51,337 nucleotides of DNA from Prochlorococcus sp. AG-347-L20 (lineage in GTDB: Bacteria > Cyanobacteriota > Cyanobacteriia > PCC-6307 > Cyanobiaceae): contig QCCP01000013.1 in the NCBI GenBank assembly GCA_003281225.1, positions 1-51,337 on the forward strand. Reading direction: 5' to 3'. How positions within the stretch are numbered: position 1 is the first letter of the stretch; each line of letters begins with the position of its first letter. The notes under the pieces are model-generated. The model was given only the letters and a program-made list of their open reading frames with translations. It was not told the DNA's origin and made no database searches. The position numbers and the translations under genes are program-made. Below, piece after piece: positions 39,488-48,736 of the stretch.

Positions 39488-40816
39488 TTAAACTTTTTCT
39501 CCAGCTTTAAATCCTCTAAAGCATTTGAATCTAGGAAACCTCAGACTAAAAGCCACCGCATCCTTGGATTTAGTTTTAGCATCAGCTCTGATTTCTACAA
39601 GTTGACCAATAAGTTGATTCCGTTTTGACCAATATTCTTTACGTTGGATATCACTAAATCCGCTTCCACAACTAAGACTGTATTCATGCCCATCATCTTC
39701 ACCTTCTACTATTACAGCTCCTAGTCTACCTTTATTGCGACCTGTGCCTTCCTCAACAGATACAACCTTTAAAGTGACTTCAATGAAAGGTTTTGCTTTT
39801 AACCAACTGTGTGTTCTTTTACATTCATACATTGCATCAGGATCTTTAATCATTACTCCTTCATATCCACCCTCCACAGCAGATTTATTCAACTCTACAA
39901 ATCTTTTCTGTCCCTCATTGGTGTCGAGGTCTACATTTTCCCAGTCAAGTGTTTTTATATGTCTAAGAAGTAAAGAGTGTTTTGCTACCCATTCTTTTAC
40001 TAATAAACTTCTTGCTGTTTGACTAGTGTTCCATCGCCCTTTTTGGAAGTCTTCAAGGGGACATAAGTCAAATAGATGTAGAACTGCGTCTTTTGTTTGT
40101 TTGCCATCTTTTCTATGAACCTGTTTCATTAAATCCTGAAAGTTAGCGCTCATTACTTCACCATCTAGGACTAAGTCATAAGGTGCAGGATCTTCTTTTA
40201 AGACGTTTTCTATTTCTGAGATAATATGACCAAAATTATGGAATTGTTTCCCATTACGAGAAAACATTTCTACTTTATTTTTTCTAATAATAGTTAAAAC
40301 GCGCACACCATCTAATTTGATTTCAATTTGCTTTTTCCCTATCATTTTTTTTTCATGATTTGCACTGTCATGAGCTAAAGGACAAGAAAAAATAGGAATC
40401 GCATATTTGGGAAATTTCTTGGCTATCTTGTTTATTGTTTTTTCAGATACACCACATCTAAGATTTTTAATTAAAACTCGTCTATAAAAACCATTCCACT
40501 CTTCTTTCGTGGCAGATTCCATAGCCGTAATAATTGCATCGCGAGCAGCGTGACCAGTAAGTTCTCTTTGAATAAGCTTATTTGCTAATACCTTAAAATC
40601 TTTCCATAAAAAATTTTGACTTTTTTCGTTATCTTTTTCAGGAACAATTTTTACACCAAAAGTTACCAACGGATCAAGTGCCATACGGATGCCCTCAAAA
40701 AAATCATCTAGACCTCGTTCCATTGCTTCTGAGATGATTTTTTCTTTATCTAATCTACTTGGGTGTAATTCTAGTTGATGTATTATCTCTTCTTTAAACA
40801 ATTCTTTTTGCCTCAC
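39488..40816 (-). CDS. ATP-dependent DNA ligase (viral-type architecture)
   Basis: A 442-residue ATP-dependent ligase. Residues 1-150 are an alpha-helical DNA-binding region containing VLIKNLRCGVSEKTINK, as in T4-type ligases. The nucleotidyltransferase core follows: motif I EIKLDGVR with the adenylated lysine near 167, motif III LDGEVMS, motif IV EGVMIKDPD, and motif V WLKAKP. The C-terminal OB domain has GRNKGRLGAVIVEG and ends at the G-E-K-V tail. Bacteria normally rely on an NAD-dependent LigA for replication (not in this window); this is an accessory enzyme, probably for repair. The gene is preceded by an NTF2-like gene with a 9-base gap and is divergent from a SprT-like protease. Origin from a virus is inferred from architecture only. 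Confidence 0.93.
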   Translation of the reverse strand: MRQKELFKEEIIHQLELHPSRLDKEKIISEAMERGLDDFFEGIRMALDPLVTFGVKIVPEKDNEKSQNFLWKDFKVLANKLIQRELTGHAARDAIITAMESATKEEWNGFYRRVLIKNLRCGVSEKTINKIAKKFPKYAIPIFSCPLAHDSANHEKKMIGKKQIEIKLDGVRVLTIIRKNKVEMFSRNGKQFHNFGHIISEIENVLKEDPAPYDLVLDGEVMSANFQDLMKQVHRKDGKQTKDAVLHLFDLCPLEDFQKGRWNTSQTARSLLVKEWVAKHSLLLRHIKTLDWENVDLDTNEGQKRFVELNKSAVEGGYEGVMIKDPDAMYECKRTHSWLKAKPFIEVTLKVVSVEEGTGRNKGRLGAVIVEGEDDGHEYSLSCGSGFSDIQRKEYWSKRNQLIGQLVEIRADAKTKSKDAVAFSLRFPRFKCFRGFKAGEKV

Positions 40817-40825
40817 AAGAAATTA

Positions 40826-41245
40826 TTAATTCACTTTTGCTATTCTGTCTATTTTCCAATCATTGTCAGTTTTTGCGAAAGTAAAATCTAATGGGAGCTC
40901 ATCTTGTTTATCTTCTGATTTTAAATTCAAAGTTATTATGATTTGATCTTCTTGGACTCTAGGTCTTCCTGATTTTAAATTTCTATATTTATTGAGGTTT
41001 AAACTAGCTAAAAATTTAAGAAAGTCTTGGCGCTTCACATGAGTTTTATAAGTTTTTGTAGTTAAACCATACGCTGCATCAATTCTGCCAGCCGCTATTT
41101 GATCAAAAAACTTTCTTACTAATGGATTAATTCCTCTGGCGCTTATAACTAATTTGACTGCATTAAAAGTCCAAAAAGAAATTAGTACAGCTCCGCCAAC
41201 TAATAATGCTTTAATTCCGATATCTTTAACTAGTGTTGCATCCAT
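40826..41245 (-). CDS. Membrane-anchored protein with NTF2-like/DUF4864-like domain, hypothetical
   Basis: A 139-residue protein with one N-terminal membrane helix (about residues 12-34: A-L-L-V-G-G-A-V-L-I-S-F-W-T-F) and a soluble C-terminal domain with a cone-like NTF2 pattern: VRKFFDQIAAGRIDAAYGLTT followed by alternating beta strands ending DNDWKIDRIAKV. The last part resembles the W-K-I-D-x-I of DUF4864/DUF4878 proteins. No catalytic residues are seen. It lies 9 bases upstream of the ligase gene and heads the same transcript. Function unknown. Confidence 0.7.
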   Translation of the reverse strand: MDATLVKDIGIKALLVGGAVLISFWTFNAVKLVISARGINPLVRKFFDQIAAGRIDAAYGLTTKTYKTHVKRQDFLKFLASLNLNKYRNLKSGRPRVQEDQIIITLNLKSEDKQDELPLDFTFAKTDNDWKIDRIAKVN

Positions 41246-41285
41246 GTTGATTTAAGTTTTTTATTACTTTAAGAAAAGAAATCGT

Positions 41286-41315
41286 TTTTGACGGCTTTTT
41301 TTGTCAAAATAATAC
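41286..41315. promoter_or_regulatory. Inverted repeat and candidate promoter between the ligase operon and the SprT-like gene
   Basis: TTTTGAC (41286-41292) and GTCAAAA (41303-41309) form an exact 7-base inverted repeat around a 10-base spacer in the 85-base divergent gap. The left arm contains TTGACG (41288-41293), a good -35 for the + strand, and TAATAC (41310-41315) lies 16 bases downstream as a possible -10. That would start transcription about 9 bases before the SprT ATG. A dimeric repressor binding the repeat could control the promoter, but this is inference. Confidence 0.45.
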
Positions 41316-41330
41316 TAATTTTAATCCATA

Positions 41331-41858
41331 ATGCCTGTAATTCCTCTTTTACCTTTATTTCATAAATTTAATAGCCAATATTTTGAAAATTCTTTAGCGG
41401 TTAATAATCAACCATTAGTAAAAGTTAGATGGAGTGATAATAGATTAAAAACTACTGCTGGTTTTTATAAAAGAAAACAAATTAATGGTCTTGTAGATTC
41501 TGAAATTATCTTATCGAAACCTATTTTGAGTAAATTATCTAATAGTGAAATAAACAGTACTTTATGTCATGAAATGATTCATGCATGGGTAGATAGGATA
41601 TTAAAAAAAAATGAGATACATGGTCCAAATTTCTTAGAAAAGATGAATGAAATTAATGAGAAAGAGAAGAATTTTCAAATTTCTGTAAGGCACTCATTTC
41701 CTATTGAAAGGAGAGAATTAAAATACATAGGAACTTGTCAAAATTGTGGTGAGAAATTTTTCTACAGGAAAAGGATAAAGAATATTGCCTGTAAAAAATG
41801 TTGTGTAAATTTCTTTAATGGATCATGGAATAAAAACTGTTTAATTTTGTTTGATTAA
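41331..41858 (+). CDS. SprT-like zinc metalloprotease family protein
   Basis: A 175-residue SprT-family protein. The zincin motif HEMIHAWVD gives His80-Glu81 and His84, and HGPNFLEKM (His97) provides the third ligand seen in Spartan/SprT. A C-terminal zinc ribbon has Cys136/Cys139 and Cys154/Cys157. In eukaryotes the relative Spartan degrades DNA-protein crosslinks; the bacterial role is poorly known. No signal or membrane helix is seen. It is divergent from the ligase operon across the inverted repeat at 41286 and 83 bases upstream of another + strand gene. Length is normal for bacterial members. Confidence 0.88.
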   Translation: MPVIPLLPLFHKFNSQYFENSLAVNNQPLVKVRWSDNRLKTTAGFYKRKQINGLVDSEIILSKPILSKLSNSEINSTLCHEMIHAWVDRILKKNEIHGPNFLEKMNEINEKEKNFQISVRHSFPIERRELKYIGTCQNCGEKFFYRKRIKNIACKKCCVNFFNGSWNKNCLILFD

Positions 41859-41941
41859 AAATATAAGATGTGTTTTTGTTTCTATATTTGGAATTATTTA
41901 TTTTTTTAATGTAATTTATATTTTAAAAAGCAAAATAATTT

Positions 41942-42505
41942 ATGGATTCAAGGCGAATTAGAAATCTTAGAAATAGTTTTGATAAAAATATTGTTGATAA
42001 ACAGGTTGATAAAATTTTCGAAACTGGAAGACAATTTGTTGATGGAGTATCTGGTGCTAGACCAGGAAAAAGAAGGAACTCAGATTTTCAAGGAATAACA
42101 AGTAAGAGTGTGAAAAAAGTAGGAAGATGGGTATCTCAAAAAGTGGATTTATTTTTGGATGAAGATAATGATGATTGGAATGATGAGAATTTTTACGATG
42201 ATAACAGCGATATTAAGACATTTTCTAGAGAATCAAATTCTTATGAATCTCCTAAACAGCACCCAAAAAGACCTTTAGAAGCAATATCTTTAAGGCAACC
42301 AAAAAAAATACATACAACTGAGCAAAAAAAATTACCTTATGTGAAAGAGAGTAAGGATGAAGATTGGCCAGATGAAATGGATTTCAAAGTTGAAAGATGG
42401 CAAAGAGCTTCAGAAAAAGAGAATAATACTTCGAGAGTTCAATCAAACCAAAAAGTTCAATCAAAAACAAGAAATCTTCCTAGATCAAGAAGAAGAAGAG
42501 TATAG
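41942..42505 (+). CDS. Charged, mostly disordered hypothetical protein
   Basis: A 187-residue protein without recognised domains. Residues 1-75 look structured and basic (RRIRNLRNSFDKN, FETGRQFVDGVSGARPGKRR). The middle (75-95) is strongly acidic (D-E-D-N-D-D-W-N-D-E). The C-terminus is lysine/arginine-rich and low-complexity, ending RSRRRRV. This charge pattern suggests nucleic-acid or membrane-surface binding, but that is only inference. It may be co-transcribed with the SprT-like gene. Its 3' 21 bases overlap the convergent chorismate lyase gene. The good ATG and lack of a competing frame support a real gene. Confidence 0.7.
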   Translation: MDSRRIRNLRNSFDKNIVDKQVDKIFETGRQFVDGVSGARPGKRRNSDFQGITSKSVKKVGRWVSQKVDLFLDEDNDDWNDENFYDDNSDIKTFSRESNSYESPKQHPKRPLEAISLRQPKKIHTTEQKKLPYVKESKDEDWPDEMDFKVERWQRASEKENNTSRVQSNQKVQSKTRNLPRSRRRRV

Positions 42506-43027
42506 TTTCGTAAATTCTTTAATTCCTGAATATCCTAATAAACTTTCTAAATGTGGATTGAATACTTCTCTTATAATTGTTAGGGGCTTTTTGTCTCGAA
42601 AAAATCTATAATTTCTTGACCAGAATGGACCTTTAAAACAAAATTCATCCTCTAACCAATTTGAATTAACAAGTGAAATTCGGTCAACTTCTCTAAACAA
42701 TTCTGATCTGTCTTGTGTCAAATTCTTCCAGATTGGTTCTTCTTTGGCTTTTAAATTTTCATTCACTTGTTCTGCATTCCACCAACTTTCAGCCCATGCT
42801 AGGTTTTTATTATTGTTTTTAATCCATACTTGTCTTCTAATTAAAGGTCCATTTAATTGATTTAATTCTTTAGGACCTTCTTCAATAAATAGAGGATCAA
42901 CGCGCATTGAAATTAATTTAATTTTTGTCTCTTGATTAGTTAAAAGCTGTAAATGTCTAGTTGGACTTCCATCCCCAAGCAACATTAATTTCCATGGACC
43001 AGATATGTTTGGTAATGAATTTTTCAC
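42485..43027 (-). CDS. Chorismate lyase, cyanobacterial type (DUF98)
   Basis: The family converts chorismate to 4-hydroxybenzoate and pyruvate, the first step of plastoquinone synthesis in cyanobacteria. The signature GPWKLMLLGDGSPTRHLQLL (residues 10-29) is well conserved, along with RRQVWI and A-W-A-E-S-W-W. About 180 residues is typical. The frame begins TTG-GTG at 43030; GTG at 43027 is chosen. It follows mnmG by 81 bases on the same strand and overlaps the convergent hypothetical gene by 21 bases. Chorismate itself is supplied through aroG and aroE in this window. Confidence 0.85.
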   Translation of the reverse strand: MKNSLPNISGPWKLMLLGDGSPTRHLQLLTNQETKIKLISMRVDPLFIEEGPKELNQLNGPLIRRQVWIKNNNKNLAWAESWWNAEQVNENLKAKEEPIWKNLTQDRSELFREVDRISLVNSNWLEDEFCFKGPFWSRNYRFFRDKKPLTIIREVFNPHLESLLGYSGIKEFTKLYSSSS

Positions 43028-43108
43028 CAAAAAAGTAGAGGCTTTTTCTTCCCATAAAATTTTTGGCGAATTAAAAAGTTTATTATTCAGTGCTCAGACG
43101 GAATGCTT

Positions 43109-45076
43109 TTAAGATGATAACTTTTTTTCGACAAAAATATTTGCCTTTTCTTTTTTTATTTCTCTTATTTTTAGCCAAACAAGTAATGCAGTTAAATCAG
43201 CTTTGCTTACTCCAGGAATTTTTGAAGCATCACCAAAATTTTTTGGCTTTATCTTATTCAAATTTTCTCTAGCTTCTAAAGATAATGTATCTATCTTTTC
43301 ATAATTTATTTCTTGAGGCAGAGATTTACAGCTTTGACGATTTATTTGTTCAATGTTGTTTTTTTGCCTTTTAAGGTAACCCTCGTATTTAATATCTATT
43401 TCAACACCTTCTTGTATTGAAGAAACTAGATTTTTTTCAGTCAAACTATATTTAATTAGATCTGAATAATGAAAGTTTGGTCTTTTTAAGAGTTCTTTCA
43501 AAGTTGTTGAGCCTTTGATCTTTGATCCCGTTTCTAATTCTATTTTTTTTGATATTTCATCTGTATTTTTTAAACGAGTGTTATTTAATCTAAATTTCTC
43601 TTCCTCGAGAAGTTTCATTTTTTCTTGATAGGCCGACCATCTTTTCTCATTAATTAGCCCTATTTGATAACCTAATTGTGTTAATCTCCTATCTGCATTA
43701 TCTCCCCTAAGAGTTAACCTATATTCACTCCTACTAGTTAGAACTCTGTATGGTTCTTTGAGATCTTTGGTAATTAAATCATTGATCATTGTCCCTATAT
43801 AACTGCTTTCTCTAGTAAAGATTATTGGATCTTTTTTGCTTAGTTTTCTTGTCGCATTGACTCCTGCAACTAATCCTTGTGCCGCTGCTTCTTCATAACC
43901 AGTAGTCCCATTAATTTGTCCCGCGCTAAATAAATATTCAACTTCCTTTGATTCAAGTGATGTTTGGAGCTGTGTTGCAGGTATATAGTCATACTCCACA
44001 GCATATGCTGGTCGCAACATTTTACATTCATTCAATCCAGGTAAGGTTCTTAAAAGTTCTAATTGAATATTTTCGGGTAAACCTGTAGAAAATCCTTGTA
44101 CATATATTTCAGGGGTATTAATTCCTTCTGGTTCTAAGAAAATTTGATGTGATTCTTTATCGGCAAATTTAACGATTTTATCTTCAATTGATGGGCAATA
44201 TCTTGGTCCCTTACTATCAATAAAACCGCCGTAAATGGGAGTTAAATGTAAATTGTCTCGAATTAGTTGATGTGTTTTGGTAGTTGTTCTTGTGATGTGA
44301 CAACTAACTTGAGGCATATTATTTTTTATATCTGGGTCAAACGAAAAATATTTATCTGCTGCAGTACTTGGTTGAATATCTAATTCATCAAAAATGATAC
44401 TTCTTTTATCAACTCTTGCTGGAGTTCCTGTTTTTAAACGTTCTGTTTTAATACCAATTTCGTGCAAATTTTGAGTAAGACCTTTTGCTGCTTGTTCTCC
44501 CGATCTGCCAGCTGACATTGATTTATTTCCTATCCATATTCTTCCTTCTAAGAACGTACCAGCTGTGATGATAACTGATCTTGCTGAATAATAACTACCA
44601 AAGAAAGTTCTTACACCCTTTATTCTTTTTTTTAAGGTTTTTTTTGAGTTCAATCCAATTTCTTCAGTTTTTGCAATATCCAGTTCAGTAATCATTGCTT
44701 CTTTTAAAGATAAATTATCTGTATTTTGTAGTATTTCAATCATTTTTTTTGAGTATTCTCTTTTATCTGTTTGAGCTCTTAATGCCCACACAGCAGGGCC
44801 TCTACTTGCATTTAATATTCTTTTTTGTATTGCTGTTTCATCAGCTAATTTACCAATAATTCCACCTAATGCATCAACTTCATGTACTAACTGACTTTTT
44901 GCCGGTCCGCCAACTGCAGGGTTGCAAGGTTGCCAGGCAATCCTATCTAAATTGATTGTAAATAAGGCTGTAGAAAATCCTAATTTTGCTGTTGTTATAG
45001 CCGCTTCGCATCCTGCATGTCCTCCACCAATAACGATGATGTCAAAAGATTCATTTGTTGAGTGATGATCTTGCAT
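43109..45076 (-). CDS. mnmG: tRNA uridine-5-carboxymethylaminomethyl modification enzyme MnmG
   Basis: MnmG, with MnmE, installs the cmnm group on U34 of several tRNAs using FAD and methylene-THF or glycine. The FAD motif is [12 protein letters not shown] (residues 15-26), then [23 protein letters not shown] and [13 protein letters not shown]. The C-terminal helical domain contains [10 protein letters not shown] and [18 protein letters not shown]. At 655 residues it is full length. It starts 12 bases after the dnaB stop on the same strand, so both belong to the rplI-dnaB-mnmG group. The older name is gidA. Confidence 0.98.
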   Translation of the reverse strand: MQDHHSTNESFDIIVIGGGHAGCEAAITTAKLGFSTALFTINLDRIAWQPCNPAVGGPAKSQLVHEVDALGGIIGKLADETAIQKRILNASRGPAVWALRAQTDKREYSKKMIEILQNTDNLSLKEAMITELDIAKTEEIGLNSKKTLKKRIKGVRTFFGSYYSARSVIITAGTFLEGRIWIGNKSMSAGRSGEQAAKGLTQNLHEIGIKTERLKTGTPARVDKRSIIFDELDIQPSTAADKYFSFDPDIKNNMPQVSCHITRTTTKTHQLIRDNLHLTPIYGGFIDSKGPRYCPSIEDKIVKFADKESHQIFLEPEGINTPEIYVQGFSTGLPENIQLELLRTLPGLNECKMLRPAYAVEYDYIPATQLQTSLESKEVEYLFSAGQINGTTGYEEAAAQGLVAGVNATRKLSKKDPIIFTRESSYIGTMINDLITKDLKEPYRVLTSRSEYRLTLRGDNADRRLTQLGYQIGLINEKRWSAYQEKMKLLEEEKFRLNNTRLKNTDEISKKIELETGSKIKGSTTLKELLKRPNFHYSDLIKYSLTEKNLVSSIQEGVEIDIKYEGYLKRQKNNIEQINRQSCKSLPQEINYEKIDTLSLEARENLNKIKPKNFGDASKIPGVSKADLTALLVWLKIREIKKEKANIFVEKKLSS

Positions 45077-45088
45077 TTTAGGATCGAT

Positions 45089-46471
45089 TTAATTTGCTAA
45101 ATTCTTAAATCTCGTAAATTGAGGTTCAAATAATAATTTAACAGTTCCTACGGGTCCATTTCTATGTTTAGTGACAATGATTTCTGTAATTCCTTTATCT
45201 TCAGTCTCTGGATTATAGTATTCATCTCTATATATCATTAATACTAAATCTGCGTCTTGTTCAATAGATCCAGATTCTCTTAGATCGCTTAACATTGGTC
45301 TTTTATTTGTTCTTGACTCTACCCCTCTACTAAGCTGAGATAAAGCTACTACTGGTACTTTTAATTCTCTTGCCATGCTTTTAAGACCTCTTGTTATTCG
45401 TGAAAGTTCTTGCACTCTATTATCAGGGGTTGATCCTTCCATTAACTGCAGGTAATCAATCACAATTAATCCAAGTTCTTTTTTTTGTTCAGCTATTAAT
45501 CTTCTGCACAGAGATCTCATCTCTAAAACACTTAAGTTAGGCTTGTCATCTATAAATATTGGTAATTGTCCTAATGAATTGATACCTTCTCCGAGTAATG
45601 GCCATTCATTTTGCTGTAATCTCCCTGTTCTTAGCCTGCCACTCTCGATTCCAACTTCCATAGAAAGCAATCTATATGTCAACTGTTCTTTACTCATTTC
45701 AAGGCTAAATACACACACAGGTAAATCTTGAGATTGAGCAACATTTTTAGCCAGATTAAGAACCATTGAAGTTTTCCCCATTGAAGGTCTTCCAGCAACA
45801 ATTATTAAATCACTTCTTTGAAAACCTTGAGTCATAGCATCAAGATCGTAGAAATTTACAGGAATTCCAGCTACTGAAGTACCTAATGATCTTGACTCTA
45901 TTTCATTGAAAGTGCTTGTAAGGATTTCAGCTGCTTGAGTCAAACCTTTTGAAGGTTTTTCTTGACTGATTTCAAATATTTTTTGCTCTGCTTTATCTAG
46001 AACCTCATTAGTATCTTGAGTTTGATCAAAACCTAGTTGAACCACTTCATTTCCAGATCTAATAAGTTGCCTTCTCATGAATTTGTCGTTAATTAAATTA
46101 GCGACTTGTTCTATGGAAGCTGTAGAGGAAACATTTTCAACTAGTTCTACCAGTTTGCTGTTTCCTCCAATTTTGTCTAGCGATCCATTATCTGCTAACC
46201 AAGCACTCATTGATGTTAAATCAGTTGGTTTACCCTGGGTATGCAACATTAATGCTGTTCTATAAATCTCTTGATGGGCATTTATATAAAAAGCTTCAGG
46301 TTTGATTAAGTCTGCAATTCTTCCGATCGCGTCTGGATCAAGAAGTATGCCACCAAGAACAGCTTCCTCTGCTTGAACGTTTTGAGGAGGAACTAATCCA
46401 GCATTTTCACTACTTAAATCCTTTTTAAAATTTTTATTTTGCCCATTATTTGGAAAAGGTACGGAAACCAT
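45089..46471 (-). CDS. dnaB: Replicative DNA helicase DnaB
   Basis: The hexameric helicase that unwinds DNA at the fork. The N-terminal domain has PPQNVQAEEAVLGGILLDP; the RecA-like core has Walker A GRPSMGKTS (227-235), SLEMSKEQL, IVIDYLQLM and QDADLVLMIYRDEYYNP. At 460 residues there is no intein; many cyanobacterial dnaB genes contain one at the Walker A or downstream motif, and both motifs are uninterrupted here. It sits between rplI (58-base gap) and mnmG (12-base gap), an arrangement common in bacteria. Confidence 0.98.
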   Translation of the reverse strand: MVSVPFPNNGQNKNFKKDLSSENAGLVPPQNVQAEEAVLGGILLDPDAIGRIADLIKPEAFYINAHQEIYRTALMLHTQGKPTDLTSMSAWLADNGSLDKIGGNSKLVELVENVSSTASIEQVANLINDKFMRRQLIRSGNEVVQLGFDQTQDTNEVLDKAEQKIFEISQEKPSKGLTQAAEILTSTFNEIESRSLGTSVAGIPVNFYDLDAMTQGFQRSDLIIVAGRPSMGKTSMVLNLAKNVAQSQDLPVCVFSLEMSKEQLTYRLLSMEVGIESGRLRTGRLQQNEWPLLGEGINSLGQLPIFIDDKPNLSVLEMRSLCRRLIAEQKKELGLIVIDYLQLMEGSTPDNRVQELSRITRGLKSMARELKVPVVALSQLSRGVESRTNKRPMLSDLRESGSIEQDADLVLMIYRDEYYNPETEDKGITEIIVTKHRNGPVGTVKLLFEPQFTRFKNLAN

Positions 46472-46529
46472 ATCTTTAATTGCTTAGATATATACTCTGG
46501 CTACTTTTCAAAATAATGCAACAAATTGA

Positions 46530-46985
46530 TTAACTTGTTACTTCAATATTTACTTCTGCATTTACTTCTGGATGTAATTTTATTTTTGCAGTAAAGGAAC
46601 CTAAATTATGAATATCAGGAACAGTAATGTTTCTTCTATCAATTTCTTTTTTAGTTGCTGCTTCTATTGCTTCGGCAACGTCCCCATTAGTAACCGTTCC
46701 AAAAAGGACACCATCTTCTCCAACCTGTTTTTTGATAGTGAACCTACCTATTGTAGATAATGCAGTTTGGAAATCTAAAGCTTCTTGCTTTAATTTATCA
46801 GCAGCGATTTTTTCTTTTTCTTTTTTCCTTTCAATTTGTTTAAGGACTGCTGGAGTTACATTCATTGCCTTGCCATAAGGTAATAGAAAATTCCTTGCGT
46901 ATCCAGGTGCTACTTCAACTAGATCGCCTTCTTTACCTAATGATGCGATTGATTCAGTTAATGCGACTTGTATTCTTTTAGCCAT
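46530..46985 (-). CDS. rplI: 50S ribosomal protein L9
   Basis: L9 binds 23S rRNA at the base of the L1 stalk. From ATG 46985 the protein is 151 residues: N-terminal [34 protein letters not shown] as the family signature, a long charged connecting helix (E-R-K-K-E-K-E-K), and the C-terminal domain with [16 protein letters not shown]. The frame runs to 47000, but the first five residues are not conserved. It precedes dnaB, the usual bacterial neighbourhood, though without rpsF and rpsR beside it. Confidence 0.97.
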   Translation of the reverse strand: MAKRIQVALTESIASLGKEGDLVEVAPGYARNFLLPYGKAMNVTPAVLKQIERKKEKEKIAADKLKQEALDFQTALSTIGRFTIKKQVGEDGVLFGTVTNGDVAEAIEAATKKEIDRRNITVPDIHNLGSFTAKIKLHPEVNAEVNIEVTS

Positions 46986-47005
46986 GAAAATATTTAACAA
47001 TATAG

Positions 47006-47944
47006 TTAATAATAAGACCTAGAGGGTAACTTTACTTTTTTTGCAAGACCAAATTTCGCAAGAATCTTAATATGTTCCCATGTTATATCTATCTGACCTC
47101 TAAATAATCCTTGTTTTGCCGAATTGGGGAATGCATGATGATTATTATGCCAGCCTTCTCCAAATGTTAATGCAGCAACCCACGCATTATTTTTAGATGA
47201 ATCACCACTTTCAAATGGCGCTTTACCCCAACAATGCGTCGCGGAGTTTACTAGCCAAGTTATGTGATAAACAACCACAAGCCTTAATGGAATTCCCCAA
47301 AGGACTAGAGCCCATCCTCCAACTCCTAATTTTTGACCTATTGCGTACAAAGAAAGTCCAATAGGGATTTGTAAGAATAAAAAATATTTATTTAAAAATC
47401 TATAGTATGGATCCTTGATTAAATCTGCACTTAGTTTTGGAACAGCTTTTAGTGCTTCAACGTCTTTAAACATCCATCCCATATGACTCCACCAAAACCC
47501 CTTTTTACTATTATGATGATCTACTTCAGTATCTGAAAAAGAGTGGTGATGTCTATGTAAACCTACCCAATCTATTGGTCCATGCTGGCAACTTATAGCT
47601 CCACAGGTAGCAAAAAATCTTTCTAGCCATCTTGGAGCAATGAACGATCTGTGTGATAACAATCTGTGATATCCAAGAGTGACTCCTAAACAAGCAGTTA
47701 CCCAGTAAAAAAATAATAACGAAGTAACTGCAGGGAGACTCCAAAATTTTGGTTGTATAGCTACAAGAGAAAGAATATGAATTGCAACCATGAAAACTAT
47801 TGTTCCCCAAGTTTTATGTAGTCTTGGAGGATATCTTTTTGAATGGCTAGAAGGTTCAAGTAATTTTTCTGAGAGTTCTATAACTTTTTCAGCTGGAACG
47901 GGTTTTTTTAATTTTGCTGTTTCTTGGAAAATAACTGAATTCAT
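47006..47944 (-). CDS. desC: Acyl-lipid delta-9 fatty acid desaturase, DesC-type
   Basis: A membrane di-iron desaturase that introduces a double bond in membrane lipids; this controls fluidity in the cold. Three histidine boxes: HRLLSH (93-98), HRHHH (130-134), and HNNHH (266-270), set among four membrane helices. The length of 312 and the box spacing fit DesC-type delta-9 enzymes, but substrate position is inferred. The start at 47944 is 75 bases from the divergent hypothetical gene. The rplI gene begins 20 bases downstream, so desC may lead the rplI-dnaB-mnmG unit. Confidence 0.92.
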   Translation of the reverse strand: MNSVIFQETAKLKKPVPAEKVIELSEKLLEPSSHSKRYPPRLHKTWGTIVFMVAIHILSLVAIQPKFWSLPAVTSLLFFYWVTACLGVTLGYHRLLSHRSFIAPRWLERFFATCGAISCQHGPIDWVGLHRHHHSFSDTEVDHHNSKKGFWWSHMGWMFKDVEALKAVPKLSADLIKDPYYRFLNKYFLFLQIPIGLSLYAIGQKLGVGGWALVLWGIPLRLVVVYHITWLVNSATHCWGKAPFESGDSSKNNAWVAALTFGEGWHNNHHAFPNSAKQGLFRGQIDITWEHIKILAKFGLAKKVKLPSRSYY

Positions 47945-48019
47945 GATATTGAAATAATATTTTCAAAATTACCGATATGTAATATTATCATACTATACTA
48001 TTGATAAGTTTAATTATCT
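47945..48019. promoter_or_regulatory. Divergent promoter region between desC and the 232-aa protein gene
   Basis: This 75-base, very A/T-rich gap must serve both genes. TATACT at 47994-47999 is a plausible -10 for the + strand gene (26 bases before its GTG). On the - strand TATGAT/GATAAT-like hexamers face desC. I see no recognisable -35 on either side. Regulation of desC by temperature is a family expectation, not a visible signal. Confidence 0.35.
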
Positions 48020-48718
48020 GTGAGTCTCGGATATCGCGATAAATTATCTAGAGGTCGAAGGGCTATGGCTCATTTGATACACCTCTGGCATGAGAGAAAT
48101 GGTTGGTCGCATAGGGTTTTGCCATTACTATCTGAAATTCTTGATTTAGGTAAAGTTCATAATTCGCAAATTTCTAATCTTAGGAATGGCAAGTTATCTT
48201 CGCCAGGGCCTGAAGTTTTTCTTGCATTAGCTCAAGTTAATACGATTCTTGATCAAGGTATAGAAAAAATCAGGGATCGTTTAGAAAGTGATTACCCAGA
48301 GTTATGGAAATCTTTGCAAGAGTCTGCATTACCTTTGAAAAACGATTCTGGTAATCCATTATCGGCTGGAGAGTTATTTGAGATATTTTCAGGGTTAAAA
48401 TCTCTTCCTTCATCTTTTGATTGGTACATAGAAGATGAAGAAGCTTCTGCTTTAAGTGATGCTCTTTCAATGCATTTTTGTCAGAATAAGGCTTGGAGAT
48501 CATGTAAAATTCAGGTAATGAAAGCCTATGCTGTTAATAAATCTACCCGTAGAGAACGTTTTGCTGAGGTAATAGCAGGAATTAGAGACTATACGGCTGA
48601 AGAGTTAGATGGAGAACTGCTTGATTTATATGAGGCTTCAAAAAAACTTTCTTATTTTCAGGGTAGGGGACCAAATGCTTTCCTCGCAGAATTAAGAAAT
48701 TTAGCTTCTGAAAAATAA
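48020..48718 (+). CDS. Conserved picocyanobacterial hypothetical protein with possible N-terminal HTH
   Basis: A 232-residue soluble protein. The N-terminal third has a helix-turn-helix-like pattern (VLPLLSEILDLGKVHNSQIS followed by L-R-N-G-K), reminiscent of Xre-type regulators but not conclusive. The rest is helical and acidic with R-E-R-F-A-E-V-I-A-G-I. The start is GTG at 48020; ATG at 48065 (M-A-H-L-I) is an alternative. It lies 18 bases before the PLP enzyme gene and thus heads the gcvH-gcvP transcript. It could be a regulator of that operon, but this is inference. I do not recognise its family name. Confidence 0.8.
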   Translation: MSLGYRDKLSRGRRAMAHLIHLWHERNGWSHRVLPLLSEILDLGKVHNSQISNLRNGKLSSPGPEVFLALAQVNTILDQGIEKIRDRLESDYPELWKSLQESALPLKNDSGNPLSAGELFEIFSGLKSLPSSFDWYIEDEEASALSDALSMHFCQNKAWRSCKIQVMKAYAVNKSTRRERFAEVIAGIRDYTAEELDGELLDLYEASKKLSYFQGRGPNAFLAELRNLASEK

Positions 48719-48736
48719 CATGAATTTTCAAAATAA

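Noticed and set aside
45089-46471. Intein in dnaB
   Set aside because: Walker A and downstream helicase motifs are uninterrupted and the length is that of an intein-free protein.
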